From contig LNEC01000022.1 in NCBI GenBank assembly GCA_001464035.1, forward strand, positions 62,001-126,000: a DNA stretch of 64,000 nt, in the 5' to 3' direction. This document shows, piece by piece, positions 42,487 to 50,216 of this stretch (its first letter is position 1; each line of letters opens with the position of its first letter). The notes under the pieces were generated by a model. The model did no database searches. It was not told where the DNA came from and saw nothing but the letters and a program-made list of their open reading frames with translations. Source of the DNA: Bradyrhizobiaceae bacterium Ga0074131. GTDB lineage: Bacteria; Pseudomonadota; Alphaproteobacteria; Rhizobiales; Xanthobacteraceae. Made by a program: the position numbers and the translations under genes.

Positions 42487-42608
42487 GTCGTCCCCGCGAA
42501 TGCGGCGACGACACGGCGTGAATGTTCATTTTTGCCGTGTGGCCGATAACCTTTCGCGAACAGTCGACGACCGAGATTACGGGGTCCTTGGGTTCGCGGG
42601 AACGACGA
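42487..42608. repeat. Inverted repeat in the argF-hslO spacer
   Basis: CGTCGTCCCCGCGAA (42487) pairs with TTCGCGGGAACGACG (42594) with one mismatch, around 90 bp. This 'CGTCGTCCCCGCGAA' ended element is a typical short mobile palindrome. The rest of the 185-bp gap shows no gene. Confidence 0.65.
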
Positions 42609-42663
42609 TAGACCTGTTTTCAAGCCCTTTCGTTCCCCTTCTCCCGACCCCAGATAAAGCGCC

Positions 42664-43668
42664 ATGACGTCACAATCCCCGGACCTGAAGATTTCCCTGG
42701 ACACCCCCATCCGCGCCCCGTCGGCGGTGCCGGTCGACGATGCGGTGCTGCCGTTCGAGGTGGCCTCGCTCGATCTGCGCGGCCGCCTGACCAGACTCGG
42801 CCCTGCGCTCGACGATGTCCTGACCAAACATGATTATCCCGCCCCGGTCGGCAAGCTGCTCGGCGAGGCCATCGTGCTGACGACCCTGCTCGGCACGTCG
42901 CTGAAGTTCGACGGCCGCTTCATCCTGCAGACCCAGACTGACGGCCCGGTGTCGTTCCTGATCGTGGATTTTCAGGCGCCGGACCGCCTGCGCGCCTATG
43001 CGCGCTTCGACGCCAAGCGGCTCGAGCAAGGCCAGGATTCCGGCGCGTTGCTCGGCAACGGTCATCTCGCCATGACCATCGACCAGGGGACGGACATGAG
43101 CCGCTATCAGGGACTGGTGGCGCTGGAAGGCGGCAGCCTGGAAGACGCGGCGCATGAATATTTTCTGCGCTCCGAACAGATCCCGACGCGCGTCCGCCTG
43201 GCCGTCGGCGAGGAGTGGCGCGGCGGCGGCGACGGCCCGAAGCATCGCTGGCGCGCCGGAGGCATGCTGCTGCAATTCCTGCCCAAGGCGCCGGAGCGGG
43301 CGCGGCAGGCCGACCTGCATCCCGGCGACGCGCCGAAAGGCGCGGAAACCCACGAGGTCGCGGAAGACGACGCCTGGGTCGAAGGCCAGTCGCTGATCTC
43401 GACCGTCGAGGACGTCGAACTGATCGATCCGGATCTGTCCGGCGAGCGGCTGCTGTATCGCTTGTTTCACGAACGCGGCGTCCGCGTGTTCGCGCCGCTG
43501 CCGCTGCGGGCGCAGTGTTCCTGCTCGCGCGACGCCGTGTCGGCGATGCTGAACAGTTTCGCGCAGCAGGACCGCGCCGACATGGTGAAGGACGGCAAGG
43601 TGGTAGTGACCTGCGAGTTCTGTTCGTCGGTCTACCAATTCACGCCGCAGGAAGCGGGCGTGGAGTAG
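42664..43668 (+). CDS. hslO: Redox-regulated chaperone Hsp33
   Basis: Encodes 334 aa. The C-terminal zinc site is CSCSRD (CxC) and, 32 residues on, CEFC (CxxC), the redox switch that releases zinc and unfolds on oxidation. The N-terminal domain has LLGTSLKFDGRFILQTQTDGP. It acts as a cytosolic holdase under oxidative stress. The member is somewhat longer than E. coli Hsp33 (292), with an N-terminal extension. Confidence 0.96.
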   Translation: MTSQSPDLKISLDTPIRAPSAVPVDDAVLPFEVASLDLRGRLTRLGPALDDVLTKHDYPAPVGKLLGEAIVLTTLLGTSLKFDGRFILQTQTDGPVSFLIVDFQAPDRLRAYARFDAKRLEQGQDSGALLGNGHLAMTIDQGTDMSRYQGLVALEGGSLEDAAHEYFLRSEQIPTRVRLAVGEEWRGGGDGPKHRWRAGGMLLQFLPKAPERARQADLHPGDAPKGAETHEVAEDDAWVEGQSLISTVEDVELIDPDLSGERLLYRLFHERGVRVFAPLPLRAQCSCSRDAVSAMLNSFAQQDRADMVKDGKVVVTCEFCSSVYQFTPQEAGVE

Positions 43669-43680
43669 GGACGCGGGCTG

Positions 43681-44073
43681 CTAATTCAACACCCGCTTGC
43701 TGTCGGGGCTGTCGAGCGAAAATACCGGGACGTCGATCTCGAACCGCTCGCCTTTCTCGCTCACCATCTGATACCGGCCGCTCATGAAGCCCGACGCGGT
43801 CGGCAGCGGCACGCCCGAGGTGTATTTGAAGCGCTCGCCGGGTGCCAGCACCGGCTGCTCGCCGACCACGCCTTCGCCGCGGACTTCCTGCTTGCGCCCG
43901 GAGGCGTCGGTGATGATCCAGTGCCGCGTCCGCAACTGCACCGTCTCCTCGCCGGTGTTGGTGATGACGATCGTGTAGGACCAGAAATATTGACGGTTCT
44001 CCACCGACGAGCGTTCCGGCAGGAAGTTCGGCTCGACGGTGACTTCGATCTGGCGGGTAACGGCGCGGTACAT
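43681..44073 (-). CDS. apaG: ApaG protein
   Basis: Encodes 130 aa, the full ApaG length. An immunoglobulin-like beta fold with SYTIVITNTGEETVQLRTRHWIITD and GEGVVGEQPVLAPGERFKYTSG, and a final PTASGFMSGRYQMV, which are invariant ApaG marks. It is linked to Co2+/Mg2+ efflux and resistance, but the molecular role is unclear. It is convergent with hslO. Confidence 0.96.
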   Translation of the reverse strand: MYRAVTRQIEVTVEPNFLPERSSVENRQYFWSYTIVITNTGEETVQLRTRHWIITDASGRKQEVRGEGVVGEQPVLAPGERFKYTSGVPLPTASGFMSGRYQMVSEKGERFEIDVPVFSLDSPDSKRVLN

Positions 44074-44305
44074 GCGGTTGGTCTTCCAAAGCCGATCTTT
44101 CAGGATCTCGTGGCCGCATCATATCGAAGAGTGCTGATGGAACCAACCACCGGACCGCCATGGCGGCAGCCCAGCACGTCCATCGCGGTTTCAACAAAGT
44201 TCCAGCCTAAAGCACCCGCGCCGGCTTTCCCAGCGTATCTTGCTTGCAACCCGCGTGCCGATACGGTCTTTCGTGTCGGTGAACTTCATCTCCAGACGGT
44301 GCCAG

Positions 44306-45568
44306 ATGACGTCCATGGCCGATCGAGTTGCCCGACCACCGCTTGCGGACGATGCGGATGCGCGCGCCGCCGCCGCGGTGCCGGTTGCCTTGCCGGTGAT
44401 CTTGCTTCCGGCCGGCGCCGAGCGTGAATTGCGGCTCGATCTGTTTCGCGGGCTGGCGCTGTGGCTGATCTTCATCGACCATCTGCCCAACAACATCCTG
44501 ACCTGGTTTACCTTCCGCAATTACGGATTCAGCGACGCCACCGAAATCTTCATCTTCATCTCCGGCTATACCGCGGCGTTCGTTTACGGCCGCGCGATGC
44601 TGGAGGCCGGCTTCGTGATCGCGACCGCGCGCATCCTGCGGCGGGTCTGGCAGATCTACGTCGCGCATGTGTTCCTGTTCACGATCTTTCTGGCGGAAAT
44701 TTCCTACGTCGCTTCCAGGTTCGAGAACCCGCTGTATGCGGAGGAGATGGGGATCATGGATTTCCTCAAGCAGCCCGATGTCACCATCGTCCAGGCACTG
44801 CTGCTACGATTTCGTCCCGCCAACATGGACGTGCTGCCGCTCTATATCGTGCTGATGCTGTTTCTGCCCTTGATCATCTGGCTGATGAAGTGGCGGCCCG
44901 ACGTCACGCTGGCGCTGTCGGTTCTGCTCTATGCCCTTGCCTGGCAGTTCGATCTGTACCTGTCGGCGTATCCGAACGGCTTCTGGGCCTTCAATCCGTT
45001 CGCCTGGCAATTACTGTTCGTGTTCGGCGCGTGGTGCGCGCTCGGCGGCGCCAGGCGAATGTCGCGGGTGCTGTCGTCGCCGGTCACCCTGTGGATCTGC
45101 TTCGCCTATCTGTTGTTCGCGTTCTGCGTCACATTGACGTGGCACCTGCCGCAGCTGAAATTCCTGATGCCCAAGCTCATCGAGCAGTGGATGTACCCGA
45201 TCACCAAGACCGACATGGACGTGCTGAGATTCGCGCACTTCCTGGCGCTGGCAGCGGTGACGGTGCGGCTGCTGCCGAAGGACTGGCCCGGATTGAAGTC
45301 GCGCTGGCTGCGGCCGGTGATCCTGTGCGGGCAGCATTCGCTGGAGATATTCTGCCTCGGCGTATTCCTGGCCTTCGCCGGCCATTTCGTGCTGGCCGAG
45401 TTTTCCGGCGGCGGCCCGGTCCTGCAGCTTGTCGTCAGTCTTGCCGGAATCCTGATAATGTCCGGCATGGCGTGGATCATTTCGTGGTACAAGCATTCCG
45501 CCGACAAGAGCGCATCCCGAAAAAAAGGCGCCGTCGGCAACGCCGATATGGCGGGAGGGGGCTCATGA
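44306..45568 (+). CDS. opgC: OpgC-domain membrane acyltransferase
   Basis: Encodes about 420 aa from ATG 44306 (ATG 44315 also possible). The start of the acyltransferase domain ELRLDLFRGLALWLIFIDHL matches OpgC, which O-succinylates osmoregulated periplasmic glucans. About ten membrane helices. The final residues are positively charged and cytosolic (SADKSASRKKGAVGN). It overlaps by 4 bp the first SGNH gene, so the three genes appear as a translationally coupled unit for modifying a surface glycan. The symbol reflects domain family only. Confidence 0.88.
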   Translation: MTSMADRVARPPLADDADARAAAAVPVALPVILLPAGAERELRLDLFRGLALWLIFIDHLPNNILTWFTFRNYGFSDATEIFIFISGYTAAFVYGRAMLEAGFVIATARILRRVWQIYVAHVFLFTIFLAEISYVASRFENPLYAEEMGIMDFLKQPDVTIVQALLLRFRPANMDVLPLYIVLMLFLPLIIWLMKWRPDVTLALSVLLYALAWQFDLYLSAYPNGFWAFNPFAWQLLFVFGAWCALGGARRMSRVLSSPVTLWICFAYLLFAFCVTLTWHLPQLKFLMPKLIEQWMYPITKTDMDVLRFAHFLALAAVTVRLLPKDWPGLKSRWLRPVILCGQHSLEIFCLGVFLAFAGHFVLAEFSGGGPVLQLVVSLAGILIMSGMAWIISWYKHSADKSASRKKGAVGNADMAGGGS

Positions 45569-46323
45569 AGTCCAACCCGGTGTCCCTTCTGGGACCGATC
45601 TTGCTGGCCGGCTTCCTGGCCGTGGCGCCCGTGCGCGCCCAGGATGCCCCTGCCCATTGCGAGGTTCCGGCCTACCTGCTGACGACCGAGAACACGTTGC
45701 CCCAGGTCGAGAACGCCATCAAAAGCGGCCGTCCGCTCGATATTCTGGTGGTCGGCAGCCGGTCGTCAACCATCAGTACGTCAGAGGCCAGCGCCTACCC
45801 CGCAAGGTTGCAGGCGGTGCTGAAGCAGATGCTGCCGAAGGTCGCGGTCAACATCTCCGTAGAACTACAGGTCAAGAAAACCGCCGAGGAAGTCGCAGGT
45901 GACCTCGTCAAGCTGGTGGAAGTCAAAAAGCCTACCTTGGTCGTCTGGCAGACCGGCACCTACGATGCGATGCGATCGATCGATCCCGAGGATTTTCGCG
46001 CCGCGGTCGGCGAAGGGGTTGTTGCGCTCAAAGAGGCGGGAGCCGACGTGGTCTTGATGAATCTCCAATACAGCCCGCGCACCGAGGCCATGATTTCCGC
46101 GTCGCCCTACCTGGATACGATGCGGGTGGCGGCGCAACAGTACGACGTTCCGCTGTTCGATCGTTTTGCCATCATGCGCCACTGGAATGATCAGGGCGAT
46201 TTCGACCTGTTCAGCGCCTCGCATGGTCTGGACCTTGCCAAGCGCGTCCATGATTGCATCGGCCGGGCGCTGGCGAAATTCGTGATCGAGGCAGCGCGCA
46301 TTGACCCGGTGCAGCAGAATTGA
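45565..46323 (+). CDS. SGNH/GDSL-hydrolase-like protein, probably inactive
   Basis: Encodes 252 aa. The signal peptide SLLGPILLAGFLAVAPVRAQ directs export. It aligns with the next gene, but the hallmark residues differ: block III WQTGTYDAM replaces the GTN of the paralogue, and at the C-terminus the expected Asp-x-x-His (ADGLHMSD in the paralogue) reads SASHGLDLA. A serine-rich segment GSRSSTIST aligns with the nucleophile block. The predicted product keeps the fold but probably not the catalysis. It overlaps opgC by 4 bp. Confidence 0.82.
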   Translation: MKSNPVSLLGPILLAGFLAVAPVRAQDAPAHCEVPAYLLTTENTLPQVENAIKSGRPLDILVVGSRSSTISTSEASAYPARLQAVLKQMLPKVAVNISVELQVKKTAEEVAGDLVKLVEVKKPTLVVWQTGTYDAMRSIDPEDFRAAVGEGVVALKEAGADVVLMNLQYSPRTEAMISASPYLDTMRVAAQQYDVPLFDRFAIMRHWNDQGDFDLFSASHGLDLAKRVHDCIGRALAKFVIEAARIDPVQQN

Positions 46324-46336
46324 GGAACCGGCGTTC

Positions 46337-47344
46337 ATGAGTTGTCACCGCCCTTTTTGCCGAATGGCAACGCTGACGCTGCCCGCGGCCGCGGCGCTCA
46401 TGCTGCTGACGCCATCGCTGGTCACGCCCGCGCGGGCGCAGGGTGCCCAGGCCATTCTCTCCGACAGCGCCAGGTCCGAAGCCGCCAAGCCGCCCGCGCC
46501 GCCGGCGACCGGCGGCGCTGTCGCCGCCGTCGAACCTGCCAATCCACAGCAAAAGGGCCTTGCCGCCAAGGCGATCGACAGGGTCAAGGAAGTCGCGAAA
46601 TCCGCCGGCGACATTTTCAGCCGCGTGCCCTGCATGCCCCCGAAGGGCGCCGCCAAGAAGATGGGTTCGCTGCCGCGGGTGGCGAGCAAGCTCGCCACCG
46701 GCCAGCCGGTGGTGATCGTCGCGTTCGGATCTTCGTCGACACAAGGCCATGGCTCGACCTCGCCCGAGTTCACCTATCCCAACCGGCTGGCGGCGCAGCT
46801 GCGCCGGCAATATCCGACTGCTGACATCACCGTGGTCAACCGCGGCAAGGGGGGCGAGGACGCGCCCGAAATGATGAACCGGCTGCAGACCGAGGTGCTC
46901 GATCTGCAGCCCGACCTGGTGATCTGGCAGGTCGGTACCAACGCCGTGCTGCGCAACCTTGATCCCGCCGAGACGGTCAGGCTGGTCGAGCAAGGCGTCG
47001 CGCGGATTCAGGCGGTTGGCGCCGACCTTGTGCTGGTCGATCCGCAATATTCGCCGGCGGTCAACGCGCGCGCGGAAAGCGCCGGCAAGATGGTGAACCT
47101 GCTCGGCAAGGTCGCCGAGCTGCGTCATGTCGGCATCTTCCCGCGCTTCGAGGTGATGCGCGACTGGCATCAAAAGCAGGCCATCCCGATGGAAAATTTC
47201 GTGATCGCCGACGGCCTGCACATGAGCGACTGGGGCTACGCCTGCTTCGCGCAACTGCTCGGCGACGACATCATCCGGTCGGTCGGCCAGATCAAGCTCG
47301 GCGTCAGCGTGCCGTCCGACGTCCGGGCCTACCGGCCGATGTGA
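46337..47344 (+). CDS. SGNH/GDSL hydrolase, exported
   Basis: Encodes 335 aa. Signal peptide with TLTLPAAAALMLLTPSLVTPARAQG. After a Pro/Ala-rich linker, the nucleophile block FGSSSTQG (about residue 135), block II GKGGEDAPEM, block III WQVGTNAV, and the C-terminal catalytic ADGLHMSD are all present. Therefore likely an active exported esterase or acetyl/succinyl transferase of the periplasm. It starts 13 bp after the previous gene. Confidence 0.86.
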   Translation: MSCHRPFCRMATLTLPAAAALMLLTPSLVTPARAQGAQAILSDSARSEAAKPPAPPATGGAVAAVEPANPQQKGLAAKAIDRVKEVAKSAGDIFSRVPCMPPKGAAKKMGSLPRVASKLATGQPVVIVAFGSSSTQGHGSTSPEFTYPNRLAAQLRRQYPTADITVVNRGKGGEDAPEMMNRLQTEVLDLQPDLVIWQVGTNAVLRNLDPAETVRLVEQGVARIQAVGADLVLVDPQYSPAVNARAESAGKMVNLLGKVAELRHVGIFPRFEVMRDWHQKQAIPMENFVIADGLHMSDWGYACFAQLLGDDIIRSVGQIKLGVSVPSDVRAYRPM

Positions 47345-47365
47345 GAGGGGTGACGGATCCCAACC

Positions 47366-47450
47366 GCCGTCATTGCAGAAGCCCTTGCGACCAAGCAATC
47401 CATTTTGCTTCGCGATGTGGCTTCCGGATCGCTTCGCTCCCAATGAAGAT
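47366..47450. repeat. Palindromic intergenic repeat (family 1), eroded copy
   Basis: CCGTCATTGCAGAAGCCC on the left and GATCGCTTCGCTCCCAATGA on the right with AAGCAATCCATTTTGCTTC inside. It lies between the convergent SGNH and metZ genes. Confidence 0.6.
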
Positions 47451-47479
47451 GATGGTCCGTTGCAAGTGGGCCTCGCACC

Positions 47480-48673
47480 TCACGCCGCCTCCAGGGCCGC
47501 CTGCAGATCCTCGATCAGGTCGTCGCGGTGCTCCAGCCCGGCCGAGAACCGGATGAAACCTTCGCTGATCCCGAGCTCGGCGCGCGCCTCCGGCGTCAGC
47601 CGCTGATGGGTTGTGGTCGCGGGGTGGGTGACGAGGCTCTTGGCGTCGCCGAGATTGTTGGAGATCCGCGAGATCTTCAGGCCGTTGAGGGTGCGGAACG
47701 CGGCCGCCTTGCCGCCCTTGACCTCGAACCCGACCAGCGTCGAGCCGGCGCGCATCTGCTTCTTCACCGTTGCCGCCTGCGGATGATCGGGCCTTCCGGG
47801 ATAGATCAGCCGGGAGATTTTCGGATGCTGCGCCAGTACGTCGGCGATCGCGGCGGCGGTTTCGGTCTGGGCGCGGACCCGCACCGCCAGCGTTTCCAGC
47901 CCTTTCAGCAGCACCCAGGCGTTGAACGGCGACATCGACGGGCCGGTCTGCCGCATGAAATTGTGGATGTGCTCGGCGATGAACGCATCCGACGACAGGA
48001 TGATGCCGCCGAGGCAGCGGCCCTGGCCGTCGATGTGCTTGGTCGCGGAGTACACCACGACGTCGGCGCCTGAAGTCAGCGGGCTCTGCCAGATCGGCGT
48101 CGCGAACACGTTGTCGACGATCAGCCGCGCCCCGCCGGCATGCGCGATCTCGGCGATCGCGCCAATGTCGAGTACGTCGAGCGTCGGATTGGTCGGGCTC
48201 TCCAGAAAACAGGTTTTGGTGTTAGGCCGCATCGCCTGCTGCCACTGGTCGAGGTCGAGGCCATCGACCAGCGTCGAGGAAATGCCGTAGCGCGGCAGCA
48301 GGTCTTCCACCACATAGCGGCAGGAACCGAACATCGCCTTCGCCGCCACCACGTGATCGCCGGCTTTCAACGGAGCCAGAATGGCCGTCGTCACCGCGGC
48401 CATCCCGGTGGCGGTGGCGCGCGCGGCCTCGGCGCCTTCGAGTTCGATCATGCGGCGCTCGAACATCGAGATGTTGGGATTGGAAAACCGCGAATACAGA
48501 AAGCCGGGATCCTCGCCCTTGAAGCGCGCCTCGCATTGCTCGGCGCTGTCGTAGACGAAGCCCTGGGTCAGGAACAGCGCCTCGGACGTTTCGCCGAACT
48601 GCGAACGCAGGCTTCCGGAATGAACCAGCCGGGTTTCGGCCCGATAGCGGGCGGTGGATTTCGTCTCAGACAT
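47480..48673 (-). CDS. metZ: O-succinylhomoserine sulfhydrylase
   Basis: Encodes 397 aa from ATG 48673, preceded by GGAGG. PLP-dependent Cys/Met metabolism family: the PLP lysine is in VVVYSATKHIDGQGR, the phosphate site is ATATGMAAVTTAI, and GDAKSLVTHPATTTHQRL is characteristic of MetZ rather than cystathionine gamma-lyase. It makes homocysteine from O-succinylhomoserine and sulfide in methionine synthesis. Its 5' leader carries a SAM-II riboswitch and terminator. Confidence 0.93.
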   Translation of the reverse strand: MSETKSTARYRAETRLVHSGSLRSQFGETSEALFLTQGFVYDSAEQCEARFKGEDPGFLYSRFSNPNISMFERRMIELEGAEAARATATGMAAVTTAILAPLKAGDHVVAAKAMFGSCRYVVEDLLPRYGISSTLVDGLDLDQWQQAMRPNTKTCFLESPTNPTLDVLDIGAIAEIAHAGGARLIVDNVFATPIWQSPLTSGADVVVYSATKHIDGQGRCLGGIILSSDAFIAEHIHNFMRQTGPSMSPFNAWVLLKGLETLAVRVRAQTETAAAIADVLAQHPKISRLIYPGRPDHPQAATVKKQMRAGSTLVGFEVKGGKAAAFRTLNGLKISRISNNLGDAKSLVTHPATTTHQRLTPEARAELGISEGFIRFSAGLEHRDDLIEDLQAALEAA

Positions 48674-48708
48674 GTGACCTCCGTCGTGACCACCATCAAA
48701 ATGGTCAC

Positions 48709-48742
48709 AAAAAAACCGGCCTGGAAAAATTCCACAGGCCGG
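48709..48742 (-). terminator. Riboswitch-controlled intrinsic terminator before metZ
   Basis: On the minus strand CCGGCCTG, loop TGGAATTTTTC, CAGGCCGG, then seven T. Its 5' arm (48734-48743) can pair instead with ACAGGCCGGG (48757-48766), giving an antiterminator. This is the expression platform of the SAM-II element. Confidence 0.88.
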
Positions 48743-48760
48743 GATCACACGTGTCCCCGG

Positions 48761-48816
48761 CCTGTTTAGCGACTTGTTTAACGTGGCTGCAAGCCGGCCG
48801 GCTCAAATCACCACGG
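48761..48816 (-). ncRNA. SAM-II riboswitch of metZ
   Basis: On the minus strand CGTGGTGATTTGAGCCGG, then GGCTTGCAGCCACGTTAAAC and AAGTCGCTAAACAGG. P1 (CGTGG/CCACG), the conserved GTGATTTG loop, and CTTG/CAAG pairing followed by GCTAAA match the SAM-II consensus known from Alphaproteobacteria (metA, metX, metZ). When S-adenosylmethionine is high it should shut off metZ. Confidence 0.93.
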
Positions 48817-48827
48817 GATAAGTCTTG

Positions 48828-48856
48828 CTGATATTCCCTCCCGCCCTTTCCGTCAA
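48828..48856 (-). promoter_or_regulatory. Promoter of the metZ riboswitch transcript
   Basis: On the minus strand TTGACG (48856-48851), 17-bp spacer, TATCAG (48833-48828). Transcription would start about 7 bp downstream, just before the SAM-II aptamer. Confidence 0.7.
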
Positions 48857-48902
48857 GGCAGCCATCGGATAACCGGTAAAAGTCCATATTTTCAGCGTCT
48901 GG

Positions 48903-50042
48903 ATGGCGGAAGCTGGCCCATCCCAAGGACCCATCGTGACCTTCACGCTTTCGCCCGACGCCAATGGCATTCTGCCCGACCGCATGATTGCGGCGATGGC
49001 CGACGCCGGCCTCATTCTGCCGGCGTATCCCTTCGTCGAAAGCCAGATCCAGCCGGCGAGCCTCGATTTGCGCCTCGGCGACGTCGCCTACCGGGTGCGC
49101 GCGAGTTTTCTGCCGGGTCCGGGTGCGACGGTGGCCGAACGCATCGACGAGTTGAAGCTGCATGAAATCAACCTGACCGATGGCGCCGTGCTGGAAACCA
49201 ACTGCGTCTACATCGTGCCGCTGCTGGAGAGCCTCGCGCTGCCGCCGGCGATCGTCGCCGCCGCCAATCCGAAGAGTTCGACCGGGCGGCTCGACGTCTT
49301 CACGCGCGTGATCGCCGACGGCACGCGGCGCTTCGACATGATCGGCGCCGGATATCACGGCCCGCTCTATGCCGAGATCAGCCCGAAGACGTTTCCGGTG
49401 CTCCTGCGCGAGGGTTCGCGACTGAGCCAGGTTCGCTTCCGCACCGGCGACGCCATCCTCAGCGCCGAAGAACTCGACGCGCTGCATGAAGCCGAGCGGC
49501 TGGTCGATGTCGACGACGCCGATCTCGTCAACGGCGTGGCGCTGAGCGTCGACCTGTCGGGCGAAAACGCCAATGGCTTTGTCGGCTATCGCGCCAAGCG
49601 TCACACCGGCGTGGTCGACATCGACCGCCGCGCCGGCTACGCCGTCGGTGAATTCTGGGAAGCGATTGCGGCGCGGCCCGACGGCAGTCTCATTCTCGAT
49701 CCCGGCGAATTCTACATTCTCGCCTCCAAGGAAGCCGTCCAGGTGCCGCCGGATTACGCTGCCGAGATGGTGCCGTTCGATCCATTGGTCGGCGAATTCC
49801 GCGTCCACTACGCCGGGTTCTTCGATCCCGGTTTTGGCTACGCCGGGGCCGGCGGGCAGGGCTCGCGCGCGGTGCTGGAAGTGCGCTCGCGCGAGGTGCC
49901 CTTCATTCTCGAGCATGGCCAGATCGTCGGCCGACTGGTGTACGAAAAAATGCTGGCGCGGCCCGACGCCCTATACGGCCAGCGCATCGGCTCCAACTAC
50001 CAGGCCCAGGGCCTGAAGCTGAGCAAGCATTTTCGGGTGTAG
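48903..50042 (+). CDS. 2'-deoxycytidine 5'-triphosphate deaminase, double-length
   Basis: Encodes 379 aa, about twice the length of bacterial Dcd (~190 aa). Two trimeric-dUTPase-like beta folds in tandem: the first has QIQPASLDLRLGD and ANPKSSTGRLDVFTRVI (active-site Ser-Ser-x-Gly-Arg), the second GVVDIDRRAGYAVGEF, then ILDPGEFYILASKEAVQVPPD and LEVRSREVPFILEHGQ. It makes dUTP from dCTP. ATG 48903 or GTG 48936 (with AAGGAC upstream) may be used. It is divergent from metZ. Confidence 0.9.
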   Translation: MAEAGPSQGPIVTFTLSPDANGILPDRMIAAMADAGLILPAYPFVESQIQPASLDLRLGDVAYRVRASFLPGPGATVAERIDELKLHEINLTDGAVLETNCVYIVPLLESLALPPAIVAAANPKSSTGRLDVFTRVIADGTRRFDMIGAGYHGPLYAEISPKTFPVLLREGSRLSQVRFRTGDAILSAEELDALHEAERLVDVDDADLVNGVALSVDLSGENANGFVGYRAKRHTGVVDIDRRAGYAVGEFWEAIAARPDGSLILDPGEFYILASKEAVQVPPDYAAEMVPFDPLVGEFRVHYAGFFDPGFGYAGAGGQGSRAVLEVRSREVPFILEHGQIVGRLVYEKMLARPDALYGQRIGSNYQAQGLKLSKHFRV

Positions 50043-50058
50043 TATTTGGGATCGGTGT

Positions 50059-50179
50059 TGCTGCCCATCCTTCGAGACGGCCACTTCGCGGCCTTCTCAG
50101 GATGAGGTTTAACCTGCTGAAACACAATAACCTCATGCTGAGGAGCGAGCGACGCGAGCGTCTCGAAGCATGGGCAGCA
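50059..50179. repeat. Palindromic intergenic repeat (family 2), full copy
   Basis: The outer arms TGCTGCCCATCCTTCGAGACG and CGTCTCGAAGCATGGGCAGCA face each other, and inner arms CCTCATGCTGAGGAGCGAGC and GCGGCCTTCTCAGGATGAGG form a second pair. It lies between the dCTP deaminase gene and the DUF4010 gene, convergent. Confidence 0.75.
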
Positions 50180-50216
50180 AGCGACTCGCCAATCTCACAT
50201 TGTAAGACCCAAGCCC

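Noticed and set aside
44461..46323. 620-aa open frame over opgC and the first SGNH gene
   Set aside because: Its first 370 residues are an off-frame reading of opgC. The true start is ATG 45565 with a signal peptide.
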